A DNA stretch of 64,000 nt from Colletotrichum lupini. Its lineage: Eukaryota > Ascomycota > Sordariomycetes > Glomerellales > Glomerellaceae. The translations under genes were made by a program, and so were the position numbers. Positions 11,857-22,288 of this stretch are shown here, in pieces. Under the pieces are notes generated by a model that searched no databases, was not told the DNA's origin, and worked only from the letters and a program-made list of their open reading frames with translations. Numbering within the stretch: position 1 is the stretch's first letter; the number at the start of each line of letters is the position of its first letter. The stretch covers positions 7,750,001-7,814,000 of the forward strand of contig NC_064675.1 of assembly GCF_023278565.1 (NCBI RefSeq), written 5' to 3'.

Positions 11857-12121
11857 CATCACCTCTGCCCGGTCTCTTTTGACCTAGAATTTTCCTTCCT
11901 ACGATCCATAGTGTTCAGCTTCACTTGACTTGTGTGTCTATCTCATTCCTTCGTTCAACTTTTGTCATTCTTTTCACTTGACCAGGTAGTCATTCATTCT
12001 TTTCGGTCCTTGACCTCCAACAACACTCATTCCTCCCAACCGACCTCGATATTCTCACAGTCAAGCCAACCAACCCCTTTTTTGAACAACTCTCGAAAAA
12101 CAAAAACTCCAAATCGCAAAA

Positions 12122-13429
12122 ATGAAGTCCTCTATCGCCTCCCTTCTTGGATCCGCAGCCCTGGTGGCTGCCCACGGTTACGTCTCTGATGGTCTCATCG
12201 GTGGCACCAACTACACCTTCTACCAGCCCTACCAGGACCCGTACACGAGCCCGGCCCCCGAGCGTATCTCCCGTCCCATCCAGGGCAACGGCCCCGTCGA
12301 GGACCTGACCAGCATCGACCTCCAGTGCGGTGGCTACACCGCCGGTGGTGTCAAGGGCTCCTCCCCCGCCAAGCTTGTCGCCGAGGCCAAGGCTGGTGAC
12401 GAGGTCACCCTCAACTGGACTCTCTGGCCCGAGTCTCACATTGGCCCTACCATCACCTACATGGCCAAGTGCGCCGGTGATGACTGCACCACCTTCACCC
12501 CCAACACCGACAAGGTCTGGTTCAAGGTCCAGGAGAGCGGCCGTGAGGGCACCTCCAACACCTGGGGTGCCACCCCCCTCATGACCGCCGGCAACTCTGG
12601 CGTCAAGTACACCATCCCCGAGTGCCTTGCCCCCGGCCAGTACCTCGTCCGCCACGAGATCATCGCCCTCCACGCCTCCTACTCCTACCCCGGCGCCCAG
12701 TTCTACCCGGGATGCCATCAGATCAAGGTCACCGGTTCCGGCAGCACCAGCCCCTCTGACCTGGTTGCCTTCCCCGGTGCCTACGCCGCCACTGATGCTG
12801 GTATCACCTACGATGCCTACAAGGCCCAGGAGTACACCATCCCCGGCCCTGCCGTCTTCTCCTGCTCCGGCTCCGGTTCCGGCTCCGGCTCCGGCGCTGC
12901 TTCCTCCGCTGCCCCCGTTGCCACTTCCGCCGCCGCTACCTCTGCCGCTGCTGCTACCTCTGCCCCCGCCACTTCTGTTGCCTCTGCTGCTACCCCCAGC
13001 CAGACTGCCACCGATGATGAGGAGGACTGCCCCGTTGAGTCTGCCTCCGCCACCGTCAGCGCCGCTGCCACCGTCCCTACTCTCGCCGCCGATGAGGAAG
13101 AGGACTGCCCTGCCGAGTCCGAGGTCCCTACCGCCACCGCCACCGCTGCCCCCGTTGCCACCCCTACTCAGACCGCTGACGACGAGGAGGACTGCCCCGC
13201 TGAGTCTGAGGCTCCCGTTGCTACCTCCACTGCCGCCGCCCCCGTCGCTACCCCTACCCAGGCTGCCTCCGACGATGAGGAGGACTGCCCTGCCGAGTCC
13301 TCTGCTCCCGTTGCCACCCCCACTCCTACCCAGGCTGCTGACGACGAGGAGGACTGCCCCGTCGAGACCCCCTCCGCGACCGCTGTCGCCAAGCGCATGA
13401 GCATTCACGACCGCCGCATCCAGGCATAA
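12122..13429 (+). CDS. AA9 lytic polysaccharide monooxygenase with acidic Cys-repeat tail, 435 aa
   Basis: Single exon. The signal peptide is residues 1-17, cleaved before H18 (AA|HGYV), which puts the copper-binding N-terminal histidine at mature position 1. The second histidine-brace ligand is H106 (SHIGP). The distal-pocket residues fit H178/H184 and Q193, with axial Tyr195 in QFYPGC. Together these identify AA9 (former GH61), which oxidatively cleaves cellulose or related glucans outside the cell. After about residue 248 comes a Gly/Ser linker, then an Ala/Pro/Thr-rich tail with five DEEDCP units, and near the end an AKR|MSIH dibasic site that Kex2 could cut. There is no CBM1 or obvious GPI signal. 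Codon use is strongly C-biased, which suggests high expression. Confidence 0.95.
   Translation: MKSSIASLLGSAALVAAHGYVSDGLIGGTNYTFYQPYQDPYTSPAPERISRPIQGNGPVEDLTSIDLQCGGYTAGGVKGSSPAKLVAEAKAGDEVTLNWTLWPESHIGPTITYMAKCAGDDCTTFTPNTDKVWFKVQESGREGTSNTWGATPLMTAGNSGVKYTIPECLAPGQYLVRHEIIALHASYSYPGAQFYPGCHQIKVTGSGSTSPSDLVAFPGAYAATDAGITYDAYKAQEYTIPGPAVFSCSGSGSGSGSGAASSAAPVATSAAATSAAAATSAPATSVASAATPSQTATDDEEDCPVESASATVSAAATVPTLAADEEEDCPAESEVPTATATAAPVATPTQTADDEEDCPAESEAPVATSTAAAPVATPTQAASDDEEDCPAESSAPVATPTPTQAADDEEDCPVETPSATAVAKRMSIHDRRIQA
13013..13369 (+). repeat. Five in-frame coding repeats (DDEEDCP units) in the AA9 tail
   Basis: Units of [AD][DE]EEDCP[VA]E[ST] start near 13013, 13091, 13178, 13271 and 13340. 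They are spaced 18-31 codons apart by Ala/Val/Pro/Thr-rich linkers. Each unit carries one cysteine in an acidic patch. Confidence 0.9.
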
Positions 13430-14106
13430 GCGATTTCCACGATTTCACTGTTTATCACGGGATCTGGTCTCGAGGGTTGAGGCGACCTAGATGGCTAAGG
13501 GGATGAGATAGCTATCCTACTCGTAGTGGGTGTTCACACTTGTGACGTCCACGAATCTGATTCGGTCCAGGACCAATCTCTTTCATGTACAAAGTCTTTC
13601 CTGTATACCGCTTTACATAAAGTATATATCTTTAACGATATAGATCGTACCATTGTCACGTTCATAATCTGTTCAAACTACTTTCAACTTGCTCCGTGAC
13701 TGTAAAAGAGATCGGCTGTGCAAAAGCGGGTTCTGGAAAAAACATCCCGTCGGATGTTCCGCTCGAAGATCAGATGAACTCTGGTTCCTGAAGGCTGCTG
13801 ACGAACGACTCGCTCAAGTGGTTTCAACTACATTGAAATAAGGCCCAGTTTATGAACCCTGTCGGAGTAGCCTTAGCGCCGTTGTTTCCAATAAAGATTA
13901 CTATGATCGCTGCTATCACAAAGCTTGACAGGCATGATCCTTTCAATGCACTTTGAAGGTGCGAAGGCCTCGGCAAGTCTCGGATGGCCAGACTCTCGCA
14001 GATCCTTGGTTCGCTGACAACAAGATACATGGGAAAGAGAAACCGGCAATACTCTCGCTACATTCAAACTCATCGCTCCAATCCAAAAATTCGTTGATTT
14101 ACACGT
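13430..14106. other. Convergent 3' flanks, no gene seen
   Basis: AT-rich sequence follows the AA9 stop (around 13610-13650), which fits a 3' UTR and polyadenylation zone. Small frames at 13824-14150 have no motif. Confidence 0.5.
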
Positions 14107-15581
14107 TCAAACACTACCGCCACTGCGCAGACTGGATTTCTCAGCCATAGACTCTTGGACTTGAGAAACGGGAGCTGTGCGTCGCTTCTTCATCATGAAG
14201 AATGCAATGGCACCAATGACAGCAACGCCGAGAGTGACCATGGCACCAATAACACCGGCAACGACATTCGACATGCCTCCGCTGCTCCCTGAGCTGGAGC
14301 TCGTAGCTTCCTCATCTTGGTAAGCCGCACAGAATGACACAAGACTAGAGCAAGCAGTGCACCATTCCTCGACGGTACTGATGGCTCTCTTCTGCATCTC
14401 TTCGACGAAGCGCGGCCATGATAGAGTGTCTTCTCCAGTACCGAAAAGGGGAAACGCCGTCAGCTCGCCAAAAGTGCCGTTGCGGAACAAGAAGCGCACA
14501 CGAAGGTCGGCATCGACATTCGCGGGGAATACAGTCGTGTTATCGCTAACGAGCTCAAACGCCATCGTCGAGGCATAGTCTGGGAGACCGTAGAAGTCGT
14601 CCGAAATGGTGATGAGATCAGTAAGACCAAAGAAGGACATGAAGGTGTCGTAGCTTCCTGCGAGAAGGGAGAACTTGAGTTTTCCCTTGGAAGCAACCGT
14701 CTGGTTGAGTTGGGCAAGGATGCCAGCCGCAAGAGTCTTTGCATGAATGGTGCTGTCGGGCTTGGACGCATTGAAGTTGTAACCGAACTCAGCGCTGTCT
14801 GCCAACGTTCGCAGCTGGAAGAGCTCCTCGTCCGTCACGTTCCGGGCCAAAGACGTGCTATTGTGGATGCGTGCCACATTTACCAAGTCAAAAATGTCGT
14901 ACGCGTTCTTGTATGTCATATTCTCGGGCTTGTAGTCGTACACACTCTCGAGCACATCGTAGAAGCTGCCGTAAAAGTCCTTGGTCTCCGTGACACGGGT
15001 CTGAAACTCTTCACTTGCTTCGAAGGCCTTGTAGGCCTTGGCGTTCGTAGGACATCCGTCATCCCCCTTGATCCAGATAGTGTCTGGCGAATTAGAGTTC
15101 TCTCCATGAAGGAGAACATACTGGTAGCCGTTTAGGGGGCTTGTACTTGTGCTGCCGTTGTTGAGGGTCGACGACGCAACCTGAGCGTTGAGGCCTACCA
15201 ATGGAGGATAGAGGCCTTGTAGAAATGCCGTGGCCGTATTCAATAGGATGCCTTGGTCGGGAGCACTGGCGTAGATTTGCGAGGAAACGTATTTATCCTC
15301 GGAAATGTTGAGAATCCGACTAGAAGAGTCCGCCTCCAGATAGCGGCCTCGGTAGTCACTGCCAACCTCGAAACACTGCTGGGCACCGACGCTGGTCAAC
15401 GACTGAGCTCCATAATGCTTCGTTGTTCCTAGATTTAGGCGTCAGCTTGTATCCGATGCTCATTTCTGCAGGCATAAGACATACGATCGCCATGACGACT
15501 GAAGACGACAACGCCGTGGACAGTCTCGGCGGCTGCGGAGCCGACGAGTGAGATCACAATAAAGGCAGCCGCAGGAAGCAT
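14107..15581 (-). CDS. Membrane-anchored histidine-acid-phosphatase-family protein, 472 aa
   Basis: Exon 1 is 15581-15485 (97 nt) and exon 2 is 15428-14107. The 56-nt intron has a GTATGT donor and a TCTAG acceptor. Exon 1 encodes a signal peptide (MLPAAAFIVISLVGSAAAE) and the catalytic motif SRHGDR (H30), whose last Arg is completed across the splice. The lumenal domain has many N-x-S/T sites. A C-terminal transmembrane helix (about residues 420-445) is followed by a KKRR stop-transfer, so the protein is type I. In the family the proton donor sits in an HD motif near the C-terminal end of the domain. The corresponding segment here seems to be AGSYDTFMSFFGL, which keeps the Asp but has Tyr for His. 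It could be an active branch variant or have lost activity. Confidence 0.85.
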
Positions 15582-15680
15582 CTTGCTGAGCCTTCTTGAA
15601 GTCGTTTACAGTACCAAGCCTTGGCAGAGTGCAAAGAAGCCAGCGCCGGTCTAGGAAGACAGTGGCCGGCCTCGCGAGGT

Positions 15681-15690
15681 TTTTATGCCC
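15681..15690 (-). promoter_or_regulatory. Possible TATA-like element of the phosphatase-family gene
   Basis: The minus strand reads GGGCATAAAA about 100 nt upstream of the ATG. Position and orientation suit a core promoter, but it is a single weak match. Confidence 0.3.
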
Positions 15691-17842
15691 CTCGCCGAGC
15701 GGCCCAGCTATCTAAACTCGCCCGCCATCCGCCGCCAAGCAGAAAATCTCGCTGCTCTCATCGAGTTATAGCTCTGCTGAAGCGGGGGAGTCTACATCTC
15801 CTTCCAGCCCCGAGGGGCGGAGATGCTCAAAAGTCTCTTGGGCTACCGCCGCCAAGCACTTGGCATGCATCGCAACAAATCAAGCTCTGCGATAACAGCG
15901 GCTGTCGGCGGCAATTAATCATTTGGCCGGTCAGAGCCGATTTAGCGATACAAATCGACTGGTTCGCCTTTGAAATAAGCTGAAATCCAACGAATCTGCA
16001 TACTTGGGAGAGAGTTTTATCTCTACTATAACACACTTTGACGAATAATTGCGACAAGTACAATCAAAAGTACATATTGTCTTTAGGCCACTCCTCTGAT
16101 TCTGACCACTAGTGTGCCTATACAACCCTCGAAATACCTCCAAGGAAACAAAAAGAGTCGTCTCTACATGTGAAGTCAGAAATCTGTGAAGTCAGAGGAA
16201 CTTGAGCAGCAAAAGACAGAATGAGACCAATCTGGACACTCCTTGATATTCCTCACAAAGACAAGTTTTCGTCCAAGCCTGAAAGCAGACTCCCGACTTT
16301 TTCTATTGCACTGGGACACATTATAACTGAGTCTAGTTATAGTAGGCTCCTTAGCTTTTGTTGAGACTCCATGTTGAGATCCGAGAGAGAGAGTGGAATC
16401 GAACCGCAACTCCTGTTGTTGTAGGCCAAGGGTGGGCTACTAGGCCCAAGAAGAATATAATTGAATAGTGAAACAATGGGATGTCCGAGGGCCATTGAGA
16501 AGGCTCGTTTACTCGAAATTCCAAGTTCGATATGATGTAGTTGAGTTGTTGAGAACCACACTTGCACAGGCATAATGAAGATCATACATGTGAGGTTAGC
16601 TGTATACGTGTCAACTACATTTAGTGGAAGAGAGGTGAACGCATTATCGTAACAACCGATGCCAGTTTGCACATTACCCCGAGGTACTATGGTCAATCCA
16701 TTGTCTTGGTCACAGGCACGTGCAATGACCAAAGTTGTGGCTGCTGTCATGTTGCACTGATGTAGCTTGATATCCCCAGAATTCATACCAATCAGTGGCA
16801 GAGCGGTGTCAATCTGGACCACTTTCTCGGACTCCATTAACTCCATTAATAGAAAATTGTTTACGCCCGTTTCTAGTAGAGTAATTTTAAGTTGGTGCCC
16901 TCTTTACTCCAATGTTCGAGCCATGCCGAGGTAACTCCATCTTGTAGCAGGTTGTAAGTGAGCATTCTTCTCTAGGGGGATAATCGCGTCAAGTCCACAA
17001 ATGACAACGGTCAAATGCAATAGTAGATACAATCTATATTTGTTATCACGAGTACTAGTAAATTTAAAGGGCAGAAAGCAAAATATGTCGAGTCGGATCA
17101 TTCAGAAGTGAGTATTACTCTATCTGACCAAGGTTAAGGTTGCTGATTGACGCCCCGGTTGCTTTTCTCAAGACCACGTAGTCCATTCATAACTTGGCAT
17201 TCTGTCTTGAGACAAGGGATTATCGAGTTGATATCAAAATGACTGAAACGAAGGATGAAGAAAAGTCGGCTTTTACCAATTGCTTTACTAAGGTAGGCAA
17301 AGGTCAAATTTTACTTGATCACATTCTTGTGCTGTCCATCGCCAATAGAGAAGACGCAATACCTCAAGGCAATCTGCATGTACGAATTTCAACGAGGCGT
17401 TCGACTTCCTTCGAATTGAGACAGGTAGTGAACCACCTCCTTGTCTTTCTGCTATGCATCAAATTATGGAATATCATGCCATCGTCCTAAGCAACAAGGG
17501 AATCGTGAAGTTGGGCTTCAGTGTACGAAGGTAGAATGTTTCATAGAACTTAGTCCTTGTTTGAGTGTATACAACTCTATTGCTCGTTGGAGGGGTGAGT
17601 GTGGTGCTGGTCTACGTGTCTTGTCAGATAAAGGCATGATCTAAGTGATCTCGAGGAGGTATATGCCATTATACCTCTTAGTAGGGAACATTTAGGGATA
17701 CTGAAGAGCAGATGGATTCTTCCTTAGGGAGAATAAGTCTCCAGAAGTAGTAAGGTCTAGTTCCAGCTCCCTAGTGTATCATATTACGCTGATATATAGT
17801 CATCAATCATCGGCGCCCTCTTGAGATGTAATTAGAGTACTA
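15691..17842. other. Gene-poor, AT-richer stretch
   Basis: An uninterrupted minus-strand frame at 16337-16846 (169 codons) has no recognisable domain and no clear promoter, so I leave it uncalled. At 16395-16405 the minus strand carries GGTTCGATTCC, a match to a tRNA B box, with an A-box-like word near 16431-16448. The arms do not fold into a full tRNA. A short palindrome GAGGTATA/TATACCTC lies near 17655-17680. Confidence 0.45.
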
Positions 17843-18049
17843 GGTTATCCCATCGAGTGCGGAATGGCATCAGTATATTTGCCTCTGTTTTTCTCCGACG
17901 TACACCCCTTTTCAGACTTATCTGATTAGGTGTAGAGCCAAGATGTATCACTGGATCATCAAGAAAAGGTCGTGGAATAATACGTGATTCGTTACTACGC
18001 TGAAGAGAAATGTATGTACTGACGCTATTCCGCACTTGATGGGATATCC
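17843..18049. mobile_element. MITE-like element with 36-bp terminal inverted repeats
   Basis: Left arm 17843-17878 (GGTTATCCCATCGAGTGCGG...) and right arm 18014-18049 are inverted copies matching at 31 of 36 positions. Four of the five differences are transitions. The 207-bp element encodes nothing obvious. I could not identify a clean target-site duplication. It is a non-autonomous DNA-transposon relic or an unclassified inverted repeat. Confidence 0.5.
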
Positions 18050-20936
18050 AACCACTGAAGATCACAAGAATATATCCAGGGTTCACAGAAGGGAGTACGT
18101 ATACATGAACGAGTATGGAAAACGCCCGATATACAAACTATGTTGGAATGTACACCATAGGCGACTGAATGACAACTTTCAGAGCGATAAAAGAACATGG
18201 AAGTAGATAGATTGGGATCATTCCACCAGACATCCGCTACCAAGGTCTCATTATTGTGTTGCCCATTGTACATTAGGAGTTACATAGCAAGATTGAGCTG
18301 CAAAATCAAGAGAACGGGATTATAGCACCTGCGTGTCCGCCAACGTCAAGATCAAGAACTAGGCTCGAACTTGCTCAAAGCGGAATTCGAGAGCCCGACT
18401 TGAAGGCCGTAGCTGCAGATCACCTGGCCGACTACAAGCTAGGTAGACATGTCTCTGGCAGGTTTCCAGCTGCCCAGGCGTTGGGCGGTTGGATAAAGTA
18501 CGACGAGAATCAGCCTATGGCGGAGGGGTGATCAGTGGCGCTCCCGCATTCGGCCAAGAAGAACAAGACTTGCAGCAGCGCAACTGGATAAAAAACATCA
18601 TGACTGGATAGAAGAGGGTGCACGATGAAGGTTGTGTCAAGTTGCACAGCCTGAGCAGCCGAAGTACTTTGGGCGTTGTATCGGCTCGTCCCGACCCCCA
18701 ATGACTTGATGTCTGACCTGTGCCATCCCAACAGTTGAGCTGGATAGCAGACATCCAGTCTTTCAGAATATTGAAGAACAACGTTGATTGTTAGTGTAGT
18801 TCTTTTTAGCTATACAAGTGATGGGTCAATTTGCCGTCACCTGATGTACATTGGAAATTGGATTTCATTGCGTGATTGCTGAGTCTTATCTTTGGTCGCT
18901 TGATGTCCGACGCGACGGGGGGACTCGACCGAAAAGCTGGCATTGATACGGAAAGCGAGGTTGTCGCTCGGCGAAAGATTGGGAGACATGGGTTTGTGGT
19001 GTCTGGCCGGGGTCGGAAGAGCCCCGTTGCGGCTATCGGTAAGGCTCTTCATTGGTGAATGATTTCGTCAGACCTTTTGGTTCGGAGAAGATTTCGGAGT
19101 CGGTGGATTGGCCAATGGCGTGTTGTGCTGCTGAGTGAGAGCATGGGACGGTAGGATTGAGAAAGAATTGGCAGTTGACAGGGAATGTGGGAGAGCTGAG
19201 TCGCTGACCGAACATTCGCATTCAGTCCAGGCCTGGTCAGTTCATCCGCTCTCATTCATGATTCACGCCCGTCTCCATGGATGTCGCTGGAAGTTGAAAA
19301 GGGCTTACATGATCCACGACGGGAACCATGGAAGGAGGTTTAGTCATATTTGAGAGAGGTGACAGAATTACGGAGACTGAGAGGCGAACGGCGTTACGTT
19401 GACAAAACATGGGGAAAGGCGTTAGGTTTTAATCCAAGTGCCGAAGGAGGGAGGATCCTCTCCAGTCTTCACCCATGATGATGCAGCAGTAGGTCCCATA
19501 TTGAAGGTAGCAAATGGGCACGAACGGGACAGGAATGGGAACAAAGGGGGCGTTCTCGAAGGGCAACGAAGGCGCAGAGAGATGAGGTGCTTGGGGAAGC
19601 CGTGGGCTGAGAAAATGACGCCATCGCAGGCTCGCGTTAGCTCATCCCGATTGGGGAGATTGGCAGCCAGGATGGCGACATTCCAGCCGGCCTTAACCTC
19701 ATCGTCGGTACTCGGGCGTCGGGGCGGCCCAGGAGTTGATGTCTGGGGATGCCTCTCTCAACCTGAGATCTCTTGAACTCTCTTGGAGTTGTCTCCTCTG
19801 AAAGTTCATCTTTACTGTACGTTTGATAGGTACTTGCTAAGCGTGCCTGGGACCCGCAGAAAAATGACGAGCTTGAATTTCAAGGTGTCGTAAGTTCATG
19901 CCTGGCATTGGGCAACAAATTCAAGAATTTCACAGAGAGCGGATAGGACGGAGACTATCCGGTTTCTAAGCACCTCAGCTCAGGATGTCAGACACAGCCT
20001 GGCCCTGGAGCCCTGAGTGTCTGTGTTGTTTACCTGTTGCTAAGAGAAGGTGAAAATTCTTCTGTTGGATCCAGATGGACTAATTCAAGGAGACCCAGCA
20101 GATGACGAGAGAGAAACTGCAAAAGACGTGGCCGAGTGAGGGCGATGAGCTAATCTGGGTCCAATGGAACGGGACTGGGCAGAATTGGCAGAATAGAGGG
20201 AAAAATTGAAGAGCAGGTGACTCTTTCGTGGATAGTCGTGGACCATTTTAGTGCCTGGTTGCGCATGTTGTTAGGTAAGCCCGACCGACGTTAGCGAGTT
20301 GTGCACCTCGAAATTTCCTCGCCCACATCACAAAATACCAAAGGTAGTCCGTACAAGTACACAAAGAGGCTCAACAGAGTCTTGGTCGATGCAACCACCA
20401 CGATGAGCCTCAATCGGTAGCGATGAAGACGAAACTGGGGAAATCGTGACAGATGACAGACGGGAGAAGAATAGTTTGATTTGTGCTTCACACCAAATGT
20501 ACTTCACCTAAGGTAGAGGTATTAGTGTATTGCACCTTACTACCTAAGTATGTAGGTAAGGTAAGGTACCGAGTAGTAGGAGTAGGAGTACGTACTTGGG
20601 TACTTGTGGATGTTGCTAGCACAGTTGAGGGAGGTGCATCGCGGGGTGCCAGGCTTGCCTGCCAGGTCTACAATTCGTAGATGCCCTTTTTGGCTTGTTC
20701 GCTTGTCGGCGTAAGGTAGCCTCCTGCCCTCCCAGTTGTCTCCCCCGCAATCTAATCAGTCGGCTATCGGAGGCAAGTGCAGCGAGACCCGTCCGCTGCC
20801 GCCTTCCCACCACCAGCGACAACCGTCTGCCAAAGAGGGCAGCCAATCACATTACCTCTCTAAAGGGTATAATGGGTACTCCAAAGTAGCGAGCACGTCT
20901 TAGTGGGTCTGGACCCCTGGGAACCGCTGTCGACAA
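18050..20936. other. Gene-free stretch, 2.9 kb
   Basis: I see no gene with coding character on either strand. A run of TACCTA/AGGTAAGGTA words with local dyad symmetry lies at about 20537-20612 and resembles motifs at 30381-30432 and 62507-62522. Confidence 0.5.
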
Positions 20937-22288
20937 GTGGAACCTCTGGGGGACCCACACACCTGCCCAGGCTCAAGTTGCTCAACCACCGCTGGTAATC
21001 CTAGCGATAACGCCATTTTCGCCCCAAAGCACTCAAACCCGCCTCTTTGGTGCTGGCTCCGTCTACGGCTTTGCCAACCAACTGCCTCTGCCCGCCTTCA
21101 GCTCAACCAGCACCAGCAACGAATCTCAAAGCCTACCGTACAGATCACTGCAATAGAGATAGAAAGGACGAGAGAAAGACAAGAGCATCAAACCTTTTAT
21201 TCCACCGACGCCCCTTTCGAATCAGCCGCTATTAAGAACACACCGATCCCTTCCTACTACGAACAAACATTCGCAACCTACACTATCTACATAGTACTTC
21301 GAATATCTCTCGATCCAGCCTCGGACGAACCCAGACCGCACCCTCCCACAACCTCACACACTACTTCGATCACGACACCGACACCCTCAAAGGCGACGAC
21401 GGTGCACTGCGACCACGATACTTTCCTCCCTTCCTCCCTCCTTCAACTCCGTTCGCCTCGTCTGAACCTTGTCGCACCCCTCCCCTTACTGTTCGTAGCT
21501 ATCGGGCAACAAGACCTTACCCTCTCCTCTCTCCGCCGCCAAACAAATCCGTCGCAATCAGCAGGCCAACAAGGACGAGAACAGAAGAAGAAAGCATCTA
21601 GACGACTTCCACCGCTGCGCGCAGACCACAGCACCCCTCCTCCCCCGGCCGACGAATCACCAGGGGCTCAACCTGCCAAACCTGCCTCGAGTCTCAACAC
21701 AAACGCCCGCGCGCGACTTCGACAAACTGCACTCGAATTGCGTGCCCTCTGTGCAAATTCCATCCGCAACGACACCCCTCAGAACCAGTCGGAATCCGTT
21801 CCTGCAGATCGTCCGGGGCATCCATCTTGGGCAGCTGCTCAGAGAACCTATACTCAGACACCCCATACTCTTTTTCCACCAAAAAAGATACACGCCAATC
21901 CTCTTCCAGTACCTGTGACGCCAGGTCTCTCTCCACAAAGTTCCTACCCGAAATCGACCTTCCCCTGGCTCGCACGCCATCGCCAGGTCCTCTCGCCTCA
22001 CCAACACCCAAAACGCCCATCGGCCACGACTGTCACTCTGTCACTCCCTCCCCGTGTCACTCACTGTACCGTACGGATACACGGTCGTCCCGCCCCTCGT
22101 CGTCCTCTGACTCTACGCTCGTCGTTTGCTTTGTAGGCTGTGTTCCTCATTGTACACCTCCCCTACCGCCGCCCGCGACACCAACAAACCCAACCGAACG
22201 GCTTCCGTCTCGCCCCGGATGATTTGACACCATTCACCCCAACTGTTCTGTGCTCTGCTTCCATTGCTTGCTGAAACATATTGCGGCC
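20937..22288 (+). other. Probable long leader and promoter region of the scon-2 gene
   Basis: This C/A- and CT-rich, G-poor sequence runs up to the scon-2 ATG. It contains a 399-codon open frame (20937-22136) rich in Pro, Thr, Ser and His with no domain, which I attribute to the pyrimidine/CA-rich composition. If transcribed as a leader it would carry several upstream ATGs. Confidence 0.4.

Noticed and set aside
11990..13408. 472-codon minus-strand frame, Gly/Val/Ser-rich, plus a 257-codon plus-strand frame at 12627-13400
   Set aside because: Both are overlapping-frame shadows of the AA9 gene, caused by its extreme third-position C bias; the sense frame has signal peptide, active site and clean ends.
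16337..16846. 169-codon minus-strand frame
   Set aside because: No recognisable domain or promoter; it runs through a tRNA-like word and lies in a gene-poor, AT-richer stretch. Left as unassigned.
20937..22136. 399-codon plus-strand open frame
   Set aside because: Low-complexity Pro/Thr/Ser composition, no domain, in a G-poor leader-like region directly before scon-2; treated as part of the upstream region.
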